Assembly (NCBI RefSeq): GCF_001891085.1
Contig: NZ_JXUP01000001.1
Location: 282,239-346,238 of the forward strand
Direction: 5' to 3'
DNA length: 64,000 nt
Origin: Campylobacter concisus
Lineage (GTDB): Bacteria > Campylobacterota > Campylobacteria > Campylobacterales > Campylobacteraceae
This document shows, piece after piece, positions 9,590 through 18,706 of this stretch. The translations under genes were made by a program, and so were the position numbers. The notes under the pieces were generated by a model. It worked only from the letters and a program-made list of their open reading frames with translations. It was not told where the DNA came from and ran no database searches. Within the stretch, counting starts at the first letter, position 1; each line of letters opens with the position of its first letter.

Positions 9590-10215
9590 CCAAGGCTAAA
9601 TTTTCGCGCAAACTGCGTAAATTTTAGCTCCGTCATTTGCCAAGGCGTAGAGCCTGCCACCGCTTACTAGTATAATCTGATCTGTAACTAAACCAAAATT
9701 TCAAACCCTATCTCTTTTAAAAGCAAGCCATTTCTAGCGCTTATCAAAACTGGCTTATTTTTGTGATTTGCGAACAAAATTTGACCATTAATCCAAGCAA
9801 AGTACTCCGTGCAACTGGTTTTAAATTTAAATATCGCCCGTCACTTTTTACATCCACGGCGTAGAGATATAAAGTAAAACATCCCCCTCACACAGATAAA
9901 CTGGCGTGTGGAAATATGTGCCAAGCTTTAGCCACCAGATAGTTTTGCCTATTCTTGTACTATGCTCTTTAGGCGGCACACTCGCGTTTAAATTTTCATC
10001 TTTTGCTTCATTATTGATCGCTGCGCCACCCAAAATTTCTTTGCACTCCATCATAAATGGCGAGCTCATGCGCACGCAAAAGCCTCAAGTTCGTATGTTT
10101 TAGCATCGTTATAAATCTCTTTTATGGGCTACGCTGCTTTATCAAGCTAATTTACCTCATCATTAACTCTTTGCAACATCTCGCATTTAGTGATTGCTAG
10201 TTTTCTTAGTTATCT
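9590..10215 (-). pseudogene. Decayed hypothetical gene
   Basis: On the minus strand, coding-like pieces in alternating frames can be strung together: KCEMLQRVNDEVN, KEIYNDAKTYELEAFACA, then the longest run (10075-9848) with LGGAAINNEAKDENLN and LGTYFHTPVYLCEGDVLLYI, then EYFAWINGQILFANH...LLLKEIGFEILV and TDQIILVSGGRLYALANDGAKIY. At least four frameshifts or stops break it. I do not recognise the family; the end resembles a repeated beta-propeller-like pattern, but that is weak. It is a dead gene of roughly 200 codons. Confidence 0.55.
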
Positions 10216-10338
10216 CTGCCAGCTTCTTAAATTTATGAAGATTGTGGTCTAAATTTGGGGACAAATGGGTCAAAATTAAAAGCGCACCGAGTTAAATTTG
10301 ATAAAATTTGCCAAAATTTAGCAGATTAAAGGACTGAT

Positions 10339-10923
10339 ATGTTTTTAAAGTTAAACCAGATAGCTCAAAAATTAGATCAAATTTTCTTGCCACTAGAGCA
10401 AGAGGGTATGACTGGCATGAGACTCTTGCTTCAAAATGATGTTAAAGCCACCGCACAAGCACTTAAAAACGCACAAGAAGCTCTTGGCATAAATTTCCCA
10501 GCTAAATTTACAAAGCTTTTAAGCAAATTTGACCTTGGAAATTTTGAAATTTGCAATGTCAAATTTGGCTCCAAAGGCGATTACGTGAGTGAGCTAGTAC
10601 GGCTAAATAGCGTAGATGAGTTTGGTGGCAAATGGTGGCAAGGTGAAGCTCGCCCTTTAAATTTGATAGTCTTTGCCGTGGGTGATCCGTGGATATTTTT
10701 GCTTGATTGCACGAGTGGCGCGGTCTATGCATGGCTCTTTGGAGATGAGGAGCTTTGCAGCAGGTGCGTCGCAAGCGACTTTGAAAAATTTTTCATAGCG
10801 CTTGCCAGCACCTATATAGCAAGACTAAATGATGAAGCCATGCCATCAGCCCAGCATATCCTAAATTTTGTCCAAGCAGACGACACAGCACTTGATTTTT
10901 GGCAAGAGATGGCGCAAATTTAG
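10339..10923 (+). CDS. SMI1/KNR4 (SUKH)-like protein
   Basis: A 194-residue soluble protein that fits the SUKH (SMI1/KNR4) superfamily: an N-terminal helical part ending in ALGINFPAKFTKLLSKF, then the beta-rich core with NLIVFAVGDPWIFLLD and GAVYAWLF, which is the usual SUKH pattern for the central sheet. Many SUKH proteins are immunity proteins against polymorphic toxins. No toxin gene is nearby, but degenerate copies of this same gene lie at 12660-13068, so it is the last intact member of a small array. Assignment of an immunity role is inference. Confidence 0.65.
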   Translation: MFLKLNQIAQKLDQIFLPLEQEGMTGMRLLLQNDVKATAQALKNAQEALGINFPAKFTKLLSKFDLGNFEICNVKFGSKGDYVSELVRLNSVDEFGGKWWQGEARPLNLIVFAVGDPWIFLLDCTSGAVYAWLFGDEELCSRCVASDFEKFFIALASTYIARLNDEAMPSAQHILNFVQADDTALDFWQEMAQI

Positions 10924-11121
10924 TAAATTTAGGCTCCACTCAGCCTAAATTCTATTTTATAAATTTATCCCAGCGATCGAAACAAAAACCACTTTTTATA
11001 AATTTAGTTTCGATATGTAACGCTCATTGCCTAAAATAAAAATATAAAAATAAATTTAAATAAAAATTTTTTCTATGAGAGTTAATATTCAACTACGAAA
11101 ATTTGACGAATAGGAGCCAAA

Positions 11122-12480
11122 ATGAGCGAGTACATCGAAAAAACGATGGAGTGGATAAAAAAGACCAATCCGGGTCAAGGCGTCTTTGTCCAGGCTGCGA
11201 CCGAGGTTTTAAATAGCCTCGAGCCGCTTATAAAAAGAGAGAGCAAGTACCAAAAACACGCAATCCTAGAGCGCATCGTCATCCCTGAGCGCACGGTGAT
11301 ATTTCGCGTCACATACACGGGCGACGACGGCAGACCGCAGGTAAATAACGGCTACCGCGTGCAGTTTAACTCAGCCGTGGGCCCCTATAAAGGCGGTATC
11401 AGACTGCATCCTAGCGTCGATCTTGGCGTACTAAAATTTCTTGGATTTGAGCAAATTTTTAAAAATTCGCTCACGGGCGTAAATATCGGCGGCGCAAAAG
11501 GCGGCAGCACCTTTGATCCAAAAGGCAAGAGCGAGGGCGAGATAATGCGCTTTTGCCAAGCGTTTATGAGCGAGCTATACCGCCACATCGGCAACACTGT
11601 AGACGTACCCGCAGGCGACATCGGCGTGGGCGCGCGCGAGATCGGCTATATGTTTGGGCAGTATAAAAAACTCACGGGCAGATTTGACGGCATACTCACG
11701 GGCAAAGGCTTAAACTGGGGCGGCAGCCTAGCGCGTACGGAAGCGACTGGATACGGGTTAGTCTATTTTACGCAAAATATGCTGCAAAAAGCTGGGCTTG
11801 GGCTAGAAGGCAAAAAATGCAGCATAAGCGGTAGCGGAAACGTCGCCATATACACGGTAGAAAAGCTCTATCAAGTAGGCGCGCTGCCTATCACGGTTTC
11901 TGATTCAAACGGATACGTTTACGACGCCGAGGGCATCGATCTAGCGGTGCTTAAAGAGCTAAAAGAGGTCAAACGCGCGCGCCTTAGCGAATACGTTAAA
12001 TTTAGACCGAACGCAAAATACGTAAGCGTGGGCGAGTACAAAGAGGGCAGAAACGGCGTGTGGGACGTGCCGTGCGACGGGGCGTTTCCGTGCGCGACGC
12101 AAAACGAGCTGCATCTAGCCGACATAAAGACGCTCTACGCTAACGGCTGCCGTTTCGTGGCTGAGGGCGCAAATATGCCAAGCACGCTTGATGCGATAAA
12201 TTTTATGCTAGCGCAAAAGGATTTTTACTTCGCTCCGGCAAAGGCGGCAAACGCGGGCGGCGTGGGCACGTCAGGTCTTGAGATGATGCAAAATGCCGGC
12301 ATGACCGCATGGAGCTTTGAAAAGGTCGATCACAGACTGCACGGCATAATGAATCATATCTTTGAGCTTAGCTACGAGACTAGCAAGGAGTTTGGCGACG
12401 AGGGAAATCTGGTGCTTGGCTCAAATATCGCGGGCTTTAGAAAAGTGGCCGACGCGATGATAGATCAGGGATATGTGTAG
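11122..12480 (+). CDS. gdhA: NADP-type glutamate dehydrogenase
   Basis: A 452-residue hexameric-type glutamate dehydrogenase that interconverts 2-oxoglutarate plus ammonia and glutamate. GGAKGGSTFDPKGKS carries the catalytic lysine, SISGSGNVAIYTVEKL is the dinucleotide-binding turn, and AKAANAGGVGTSGLEM is the conserved C-terminal segment. A GAGCCAAA-type site precedes the ATG. The codon use stands out: third positions are often G or C (GCG, GGC, CGC, ACG), in contrast with the AT-rich neighbours, which suggests acquisition from a higher-GC relative. It is flanked by an intact and a decayed copy of the same SUKH gene. Confidence 0.95.
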   Translation: MSEYIEKTMEWIKKTNPGQGVFVQAATEVLNSLEPLIKRESKYQKHAILERIVIPERTVIFRVTYTGDDGRPQVNNGYRVQFNSAVGPYKGGIRLHPSVDLGVLKFLGFEQIFKNSLTGVNIGGAKGGSTFDPKGKSEGEIMRFCQAFMSELYRHIGNTVDVPAGDIGVGAREIGYMFGQYKKLTGRFDGILTGKGLNWGGSLARTEATGYGLVYFTQNMLQKAGLGLEGKKCSISGSGNVAIYTVEKLYQVGALPITVSDSNGYVYDAEGIDLAVLKELKEVKRARLSEYVKFRPNAKYVSVGEYKEGRNGVWDVPCDGAFPCATQNELHLADIKTLYANGCRFVAEGANMPSTLDAINFMLAQKDFYFAPAKAANAGGVGTSGLEMMQNAGMTAWSFEKVDHRLHGIMNHIFELSYETSKEFGDEGNLVLGSNIAGFRKVADAMIDQGYV

Positions 12481-12659
12481 GGCTGATTTTAGCTCTTGCT
12501 CTATAAATTTGCGTCCAAGCTAAATTTGGACGTAAACCAATATGAAATAAGTTTGGGCTTTTAGCTAAAAGAGAGTTTGCCTTTTGTATAGCAAATTTTA
12601 CTGACAAACTATCAAATTTACGCTAGTTTGAAGTATTTTATGCAGCGTTCGTTTTGACA

Positions 12660-13068
12660 AATTCGTGGTGGCGTGATAGATGTGGATTTGAAGCTCGCCT
12701 AAATTTAAAATATTGATACTAAGGTGGCGAGCAGATCACTATTTTTAGAGCATTTAATAGAAATTTTGTCAAAAAAGCTGGCGTGGTGGCAAATGGTGGA
12801 GTGGCGAGGTTGTGCAACAAATTTGAAAGTTTTTGCCATGTATGCTTTTGCTTGATTGTACGAGTGGTATGTTTATGTGTGGCTGTTTAAAGATGAAGAA
12901 ATTTGTAGCAGGCGCGTTGCGATCGAGAAATTCTTATAGTGTTAGCTGGCATCGATATAGCAAGGCAAAATGAAAAAAGTTCTGGTAGAGAATGAGCAAA
13001 CACTAAATTTTATCCAAGCAGATTATAGGGTATTTGATTTTTGCCAAGAAATGGCTTATAAAATTTAG
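12660..13068 (+). pseudogene. Decayed copies of the SUKH gene
   Basis: This stretch repeats, in broken form, the second half of the intact SUKH gene at 10339-10923. Matching blocks include GTGGCAAATGGTGG, TTTTGCTTGATTG.ACGAGTGG, GCAGGCGCGTTGCGA, AAATTTTATCCAAGCAGA and the end ATTTAGTAAATTTA, and the match continues past the stop into the shared downstream AGCCTAAA..TTCT.TTTTATAAATTTA. Frame is lost by several indels (for example in the stretch matching AVYAWLF and at a stop after GAGAAATTCTT). A shorter earlier block at 12660-12720 (GAAGCTCGCC.TAAATTTAAAATA) looks like a piece of yet another copy. Confidence 0.75.
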
Positions 13069-13119
13069 TAAATTTATGCTCACCCAGCCTAAAATTCTCT
13101 TTTATAAATTTAAACTACA

Positions 13120-13680
13120 AACAAGCGAATTTTTTAGCAAGTTTAGCCTGCTATTAAGCGAAATTTAACTTAAAATGTTAAGCACAAGTACCATAAACTT
13201 AAAAATTCACAAGAAGTTATCAAATTTACTCTAACAGGTTACCCTTACCTAGCCAAATTTCAGCAAAGCGCCCATGTAATGGTTGGCAGAAAAAGGATGA
13301 AGCAAATTCTAGTAAGCAAAAATTAAAATTTGCTCCATTTAATCCACGAACAATCAAATTTATCGTCAAATTTGGTCGCCACATAAAACCAAGAGTAGTC
13401 AAAGCTTTTTGTAAAAAGTATTATTAAAGCGATATCCCATTACCAAATTTAGCTAGATATTAGGCAAAATTTAGCTTAAAAATACTCACGCAAGCACTCA
13501 AATTTTGTAAGCTCACAAGAAATATTTTCAGCACAACATCCATACGAGCGATAACAAAGCGGGTAAATTCCAGCAAGTAAAGACCAAAATTTACTAAATT
13601 TAAACCACATCCAAATTTTGCCTATCAAATTTAACCATAAGGTATATCAACCCTGCAAACGCCTTTGCATAAATTTAACA
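13120..13680. repeat. Degenerate repeated sequence, probably older gene ruins
   Basis: No intact gene is visible. Two blocks, about 13130-13250 and 13430-13580, resemble each other: TAAGCGAAATTTAACTTAAAATG and TAGGCAAAATTTAGCTTAAAAAT, then CACAAG.A.CATAAACTTAAAAATTCACAAGAA and CGCAAGCACTCAAATTTTGTAAGCTCACAAGAA, then a piece with CCAGCAA or TTTCAGCAAAG. The pattern CACTTAAAAA.GCACAAGAAG also occurs in the 5' half of the intact SUKH gene (about 10460-10480), so these may be two further, more eroded copies. Confidence 0.45.
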
Positions 13681-13783
13681 CATATAAAAATGATAGGATT
13701 TTTGGAAAATAATTATTTATAAGTTTTTGTATTAAAAATTTAATGTAACAAAGAGCAAGCCCTAGCCTGCTCTTTGTGAAAAT

Positions 13784-14302
13784 TTAACCCTTTTTTGGAG
13801 TTACAAGCATATTTACATAACGACCTTCTATTATAGGCTCTTTGTCGCGGTCAGCCTCATCCTTGATCATCTCCCAGACCTTCTCAAGCATGGCTACGCC
13901 AGCCTCTGGGGTGCTCATCTCGCGACCCTTTAAAAATACACGAAATTTAACGTATTTGCCATCTTGCAAAAACTCGCTTGCGTGTTTAACCTTGTAGTTT
14001 ATATCGTTTTGGGCGATCTTGACAGAGAGTTTTATCTCTTTTATCTCGATGGTTTTTTGCTTTTTCTTAGCCTCTTTTTGCTTTTTCTCTTGCTGATAGC
14101 GGAATTTACCATAGTCCATTATCTTGCAAACTGGCGGCTTCGCGTCTGGCGCTATAAGCACTAGATCAAGCCCAAGCTTATTTGAGATCTCTAAAGCCTC
14201 TTCTCTTGAGATGACACCGTATGCCGTGCCATCATCCCCTACACATCTTACCTCTCTCGCCCTTATGTCCTCATTGAGCAATACTTCATTTTCCTTACTC
14301 AA
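13784..14302 (-). CDS. infC: Translation initiation factor IF-3
   Basis: A 172-residue IF-3 with both domains: N-terminal region ending in [24 protein letters not shown] and the C-terminal domain with [14 protein letters not shown] and the KGREM segment. It keeps the small subunit free and checks the start codon. The only sensible start is TTG at 14302, whose TTGA overlaps the stop of thrS, with GTGAGG inside thrS as ribosome site. A rare start codon is the rule for infC in many bacteria, where it serves autoregulation. Confidence 0.96.
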   Translation of the reverse strand: MSKENEVLLNEDIRAREVRCVGDDGTAYGVISREEALEISNKLGLDLVLIAPDAKPPVCKIMDYGKFRYQQEKKQKEAKKKQKTIEIKEIKLSVKIAQNDINYKVKHASEFLQDGKYVKFRVFLKGREMSTPEAGVAMLEKVWEMIKDEADRDKEPIIEGRYVNMLVTPKKG

Positions 14303-16119
14303 AAATGTACCTCACTAAGTTTCTCCTTCGTTAAATTTATAAATTCCGCCAAGCTCATATCGCTCTGCGTCCTAGCCTGTCTATCGCGCAACGCAACGCT
14401 CTTGTTCGCTACTTCGTTGTCTCCTAGCACGACTATCATAGGCACCCTTTGTTTTTCTGCCGTTCTTATTCTCTTATTTAAACTCTCATTTTTACTTGCT
14501 ATCTCGCTATCGACGTTGATCTTTCTTAGCTCACGTGAAATTTCTTTTGCGTATTCTAAATGCGTGTCACTAATAGGCACGATGACGACCTGAGTAGGAG
14601 CGATGAAAAATGGCAACTCACCAGCAGTGTGCTCAAGTAAAATTCCTATAAATCTCTCAAAACTACCAAGTAAAGCTCTGTGGAGCATTACAGGGCGCTG
14701 TCTTTCGTTATTTGCGTCGATGTAGCCTAGATCAAAACGTTCTGGCAAGTTAAAGTCCACCTGTATCGTGCCACACTGCCATTTTCGCTTTAGCGCGTCA
14801 GTGATTTTAATGTCGATCTTTGGACCGTAGAATGCGCCGCCGCCCTCATCGATACCGTATTTAAAGCCATTTTCATCAAGAGCTTCTTTTAGCGCTTTGG
14901 TCGCCGTTTCCCAAATTTCATCTCCGCCGATCGCTTTTGCAGGTTTGGTCGAAATTTCCATCTCATAGTGAAAGCCAAAATTTTCCATTATCTTGCCAGC
15001 AAATTTTAAAATTTCTAGGATATTTTCTTTGATTTGACTTGGCATACAAAAGATATGTGAGTCATCTTGTGCAAATTCGCGAACTCTAAAAAGTCCATGT
15101 AAAACGCCACTTTTTTCATGGCGATGTACGACGCCGTATTCGAAAAATTTAAGCGGTAGATCGCGGTAAGACCTGATATCACTTTGATAGACTTTGATGT
15201 GACCAACGCAGTTCATCGGCTTGATGCCATACTCTGTCTCGTCGATCGTCGTAAAGTACATATTTTCTTTATAGTTTGCGTAGTGGCCGCTTCTTCTCCA
15301 CACGTCAGCCTTTAAAAGCTCAGGTCCTCGCACTGGCTCGTAGCCACGGTCGCGGTGAGCTTTGTATAAAATTTGCTCTAACTTAGAGCGCAAGCGTCCA
15401 CCATTTGGTAACCATATCGGCAAGCCGCCACCCACTTCTTCATCAAAAGTAAATAGTTTCATCTCGGTGCCAAGCTTTCTGTGGTCGCGCTTTTTGGCCT
15501 CTTCGATGATTCGGATGTGCTCTTTTAAGCTCTCTTTATCTGCATAGGCTGTGCCGTAAATTCTAGTTAGCATCTCACGGCTCTCATCGCCGCCAAGATA
15601 TGCGCCAGCCACGCGTGTAAGTTTGAAAAATTTTAAAAATTTAGTATTTGGTACGTGTGGTCCGCGGCAAAGATCTTCAAAATCCCCTTGCGAGTAGCTG
15701 CTCACTTCGCCATCTGGAATTCTTTTTAAGACCTCTTGCTTTAGGTCGTCATCTTTAAATTTATCGCTCATATTAGCTTTGGTTGAGCAGGTTTTGATGA
15801 TATCAAATTTCTTCTCAGCAAGCTCTTTCATCTTATCTTCGATTGCAGCTAGATCGCTCTCGCCTAGCTTCGTGCCCTCATCATCAACTCTAAAATCATA
15901 ATAAAATCCATCTTCTACGTTTGGTCCGACAAAGAATTTCGCCTTTGGATAGAGTGATTTGATAGCTTGTGCCATGAGGTGCGCACAGGAGTGTCTGATA
16001 ACGTGTAGTGCCTCTTTTGAGTTGTCAAAATAGATAGGCTCAGCACTACTCTCACGCCCTGCGATACTTTGAGTATCGACTATTTCGCCATTTAGTTTGT
16101 ATGCGATGATATCGCTCAT
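14299..16119 (-). CDS. thrS: Threonyl-tRNA synthetase
   Basis: A 606-residue class II synthetase that charges tRNA-Thr. In order: a short TGS-like N-terminus, the editing domain with [10 protein letters not shown] and the LCRGPHVP motif, the catalytic core with the zinc and ATP-binding segments ([38 protein letters not shown]) and the anticodon-binding C-terminal domain ([14 protein letters not shown]). Length is slightly under the E. coli enzyme because the TGS domain is short. Its stop overlaps the start of infC, so the pair is translated together. Confidence 0.97.
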   Translation of the reverse strand: MSDIIAYKLNGEIVDTQSIAGRESSAEPIYFDNSKEALHVIRHSCAHLMAQAIKSLYPKAKFFVGPNVEDGFYYDFRVDDEGTKLGESDLAAIEDKMKELAEKKFDIIKTCSTKANMSDKFKDDDLKQEVLKRIPDGEVSSYSQGDFEDLCRGPHVPNTKFLKFFKLTRVAGAYLGGDESREMLTRIYGTAYADKESLKEHIRIIEEAKKRDHRKLGTEMKLFTFDEEVGGGLPIWLPNGGRLRSKLEQILYKAHRDRGYEPVRGPELLKADVWRRSGHYANYKENMYFTTIDETEYGIKPMNCVGHIKVYQSDIRSYRDLPLKFFEYGVVHRHEKSGVLHGLFRVREFAQDDSHIFCMPSQIKENILEILKFAGKIMENFGFHYEMEISTKPAKAIGGDEIWETATKALKEALDENGFKYGIDEGGGAFYGPKIDIKITDALKRKWQCGTIQVDFNLPERFDLGYIDANNERQRPVMLHRALLGSFERFIGILLEHTAGELPFFIAPTQVVIVPISDTHLEYAKEISRELRKINVDSEIASKNESLNKRIRTAEKQRVPMIVVLGDNEVANKSVALRDRQARTQSDMSLAEFINLTKEKLSEVHF

Positions 16120-16358
16120 TGTTTTTCCTTATATCAAATTGTCTTTTTTACGATAAAAGAACGATTAAGGATTTTATCTAAATGGGCTTTAAGCTAAACT
16201 TAATATTTACTAAGCAAATTTTTATAAATTCTTTTTAAATCCACAAGCTTTGATCTATAAATTTATTTATGAAATATATATATTTATATTTAAATGTGTA
16301 AATCCCTAAATTTAAAGCTTTTTATTTATATAATTTATTATATTTTAAGATTATGCCT

Positions 16359-16471
16359 GATAATATTTGTTCTTGAAATGAATTTAGCAATTTCTCGTCT
16401 TTGCATTATTTAAATTCATTTTTCTCCCGACAATATTTAGTGCTAGGAAGTGGTTAGCCTAGCACTTTTTT
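16359..16471 (+). ncRNA. Candidate small RNA with terminator
   Basis: Between two minus-strand genes there is a plus-strand pattern that looks like a short transcript unit. A GATAAT -10-like box lies at 16359-16364. A long hairpin follows: AATGAATTTA at 16377-16386 pairs perfectly with TAAATTCATT at 16411-16420, extended by GCAA/TTGC inside. Then comes a strong terminator at 16439-16471. No coding frame of note is inside. This is inference from structure alone; the upstream part to 16120 is plain AT-rich DNA. Confidence 0.4.
16439..16471 (+). terminator. Intrinsic terminator (plus strand)
   Basis: Stem AGTGCTAGG / CCTAGCACT with a 10-base loop, followed directly by TTTTT. The U-run is on the plus strand only; on the minus strand the stem is followed by AAATATTG, so it does not serve the ybaK-like gene well. 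It has no plus-strand protein gene upstream. Confidence 0.75.
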
Positions 16472-17036
16472 ATTCTGCAAAATTTATTAGCATTGGTTGC
16501 ACTATCTTTGTATAATCTTTTGTATTTAAAATGATCGATCTATCGAGTAGTCCCGCATTAAATGCGATCTCATCGTTTCTTTGTAGTAGCCTTTCATCAA
16601 CTACAATGTGTAAATTTTTATGAAAGCTAAATGGTGGCACTGAACCAAAAACACAATCTGTCAATGCCAAAACCTCATCTGGACTAGCTAGGCTTGCTCT
16701 TTTGCCGTCAAATTTTTGTGTCAAGCTATCAAGATTTGCTTGCATATCGGCTGGCAAAATAGCCAAAATATAAATTTTACCAGCCTTCATCGCTGGCTTT
16801 TCATCGCTTAGTAAATAATCATTTAGTACATTTTCATCTTTAAAAATTTGCCTAAATTTCTCCTCATCCACTCCTTTAATAGAGCAAACTAGAGCCTTTG
16901 CGCCTTGGCTCATCTTTGTTCCTCTAAGTTTTGCCACCTCTTCTGAAGTGGTCGCACTCTCATGATCTATCACTCTAAATTTAGCCTCGTTTTTACTAAG
17001 GAGATCGTGGATTTTATTAAAAATTTGCTCAGACAC
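16470..17036 (-). CDS. YbaK/ProX-type aminoacyl-tRNA deacylase
   Basis: A 188-residue protein of the YbaK/prolyl-tRNA editing domain family, which clears mischarged aminoacyl-tRNAs in trans. Visible family features are VIDHESATTSEEVAKLRG, then QGAKALVC with the conserved lysine, and the C-terminal GSVPPFSF. I place the start at GTG 17036 because AAAGGAAAGAGCT lies just upstream; the frame stays open further to 17192, but that part would overlap ung and reads as non-coding hydrophobic sequence. Exact substrate (Cys-tRNA-Pro, Ala-tRNA-Pro or other) cannot be told. Confidence 0.85.
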   Translation of the reverse strand: MSEQIFNKIHDLLSKNEAKFRVIDHESATTSEEVAKLRGTKMSQGAKALVCSIKGVDEEKFRQIFKDENVLNDYLLSDEKPAMKAGKIYILAILPADMQANLDSLTQKFDGKRASLASPDEVLALTDCVFGSVPPFSFHKNLHIVVDERLLQRNDEIAFNAGLLDRSIILNTKDYTKIVQPMLINFAE

Positions 17037-17100
17037 AGCTCTTTCCTTTGGATAAATTTTAGTTAAAATTATACCGCTAAAACTTACAAAAGGCAGGAAA

Positions 17101-17793
17101 ATGCAGATAAATTTAGATGATATAAAGATCGAGCCAAGTTGGAAAGAGGTGCTAAAAGATGAGTTTTTGAGCGAAAATTTCGCTCGCATCAAAGAGAATT
17201 TCTTAAAAGCAAAGAGTGCTGGCGTCGTCTATCCACCAAGTCCACTCATTTTTAATGCATTTAATCTAACGCCATTTCACGATGTCAAAGTCGTAATCCT
17301 AGGACAAGATCCATATCACGGCGCAAATCAAGCCATGGGGCTAAGCTTTTCGGTACCAAATGGCGTAAAAGTCCCACCAAGTCTTGTGAATATTTATAAA
17401 GAAATTTACGCTGATCTTGGCATAAAAGAGCCAAATAGCGGCGATCTCACAAAATGGGCAAAACAAGGCGTGCTGCTTCTAAACTCAACTTTAAGCGTTA
17501 GCGCTGGAGTGGCAAATTCCCACGCTAGCTTTGGCTGGCAGGGCTTTACTGACGCTGTAATAAAAAAGATTAGCCAAAATTTACAAAACGTAGTTTTCAT
17601 GCTTTGGGGCAATCCAGCTAGAGCCAAAGCACCGCTCATTGACGCTAGCAAGCACCTCATCTTAGAGGCAGCACATCCAAGCCCACTGGCTCGTGGCGCA
17701 TTTTTTGGCTGCCGACACTTTTCAAAGACAAATATCTATCTAGCAAACCATGGCAAAACGCCAATAGACTGGGATCTAAACGTAAAAATTTGA
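17101..17793 (+). CDS. ung: Uracil-DNA glycosylase
   Basis: A 230-residue family 1 UDG that removes uracil from DNA. The water-activating loop GQDPYHGANQAMGLSFSVP and the DNA-intercalation loop HPSPLARGAFFGCRHFSKTN are complete, and LLLNSTLSV is the usual central strand. An AAAGGCAGGAAA site precedes the ATG. It is divergent from the ybaK-like gene, with both starts inside about 65 bases, and converges on the small secreted protein that follows. Confidence 0.97.
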   Translation: MQINLDDIKIEPSWKEVLKDEFLSENFARIKENFLKAKSAGVVYPPSPLIFNAFNLTPFHDVKVVILGQDPYHGANQAMGLSFSVPNGVKVPPSLVNIYKEIYADLGIKEPNSGDLTKWAKQGVLLLNSTLSVSAGVANSHASFGWQGFTDAVIKKISQNLQNVVFMLWGNPARAKAPLIDASKHLILEAAHPSPLARGAFFGCRHFSKTNIYLANHGKTPIDWDLNVKI

Positions 17794-17794
17794 T

Positions 17795-18088
17795 CTATTT
17801 TTTTAGATCATTTAAAAGTTTGTTTGTCTCTTCAAGCTTTCTTTTGCAAAATTTCTCATCTTTGTTTTGCAAAATTATGGCTTCTTGGCCGCTTTGTCTT
17901 TGTTTAAACTCATCAAATTTAAGCTCAAAAAGCCTTAACGCCTTTTCATCATTTGCGAGTCGTTTGCTCTCTTTTGCATAAAACTCGTCAAGATAGAGCC
18001 TACTTTGCTTGATATATTCATTGCAAACATCGTTTGCATGGACTAAATTTACGCCAAGTAAAATGGCAAAAATAGCTATTTTTTTCAT
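17795..18088 (-). CDS. Small secreted hypothetical protein
   Basis: A 97-residue protein with a signal peptide (KKIAIFAILLGVNLVHA) and a mature part of about 78 residues that is highly charged and helical, with two cysteines (DVCNEY and EKFCKRK) placed to form one disulfide. I do not recognise a named family. It converges with ung with a single base between stops. A small periplasmic helical protein is the best description. Confidence 0.7.
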   Translation of the reverse strand: MKKIAIFAILLGVNLVHANDVCNEYIKQSRLYLDEFYAKESKRLANDEKALRLFELKFDEFKQRQSGQEAIILQNKDEKFCKRKLEETNKLLNDLKK

Positions 18089-18168
18089 GTTTTTCCTTGA
18101 AATTTTTGCGTTATACTAGCCTTTAAGCACTTAAATTTTAAAATGCTTTTTCAAAAAGAGGATAAAAA

Positions 18169-18696
18169 ATGAGACGAAAAGATAGAGAGCTAAGCCGTGA
18201 AGATGGCTTAAAAATCATAGATGAATGCGAATATGCGGTAATTTCATGTGTGGATGATGAGGGAGAAATTTTTAGCGTACCGATCTCGCCTGTTAGAGTT
18301 GGTGAAAGTATTTTTATACACGGAGCTACCGCTGGCTGTAAGGCAAAACTACTTCAAGATGGACGAAAAGTAGAGTTTGTCTGCGTTAGTTTTAACAAGG
18401 TCCCGCATCTAAGCGAAAGCGAGCTAGATGCGATAAAAGACGATGGCAAGGCACTTGGAGGCAAGGTTTTTACGACTGAGTACAAAAGTGCCATCGCAAA
18501 AACTAAAGTTTACGAGATCACAGACGAAGCTAAAAAATATGAAATTTTAAAAATTCTCAGCCTAAAATATACAGCTTATGCGATGAACACCTTTGAAACA
18601 GCGGCTCAGTATGGGCTAAAGATCACTAAAATTTATGAGTTTAAGATAGAAAGTCTTAGCGCGAAAGCTAAAATTTTGCCAAAACCAGCAAAGTAA
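18169..18696 (+). CDS. Pyridoxamine 5'-phosphate oxidase-like flavin-binding protein (NimA type)
   Basis: A 175-residue split-barrel protein of the PNPOx-like family. It opens MRRKDREL and carries YAVISCVDDEGEIFSVPISPVRVGESIFIHGATAGCKAKLL, the pattern of the NimA/flavin-nucleotide-binding group rather than of true PdxH. Such proteins bind FMN, FAD or heme and some reduce nitroimidazoles; the natural substrate is usually unknown. A GAGGATAAAA ribosome site precedes the ATG. It is 10 bases upstream of rarA and may share its transcript. Confidence 0.85.
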   Translation: MRRKDRELSREDGLKIIDECEYAVISCVDDEGEIFSVPISPVRVGESIFIHGATAGCKAKLLQDGRKVEFVCVSFNKVPHLSESELDAIKDDGKALGGKVFTTEYKSAIAKTKVYEITDEAKKYEILKILSLKYTAYAMNTFETAAQYGLKITKIYEFKIESLSAKAKILPKPAK

Positions 18697-18706
18697 AGGA
18701 GTAAAT

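Noticed and set aside
17037..17192. N-terminal extension of the ybaK-like gene
   Set aside because: It overlaps ung on the other strand, reads as non-conserved hydrophobic sequence and lacks a ribosome site, while GTG 17036 has a good one.
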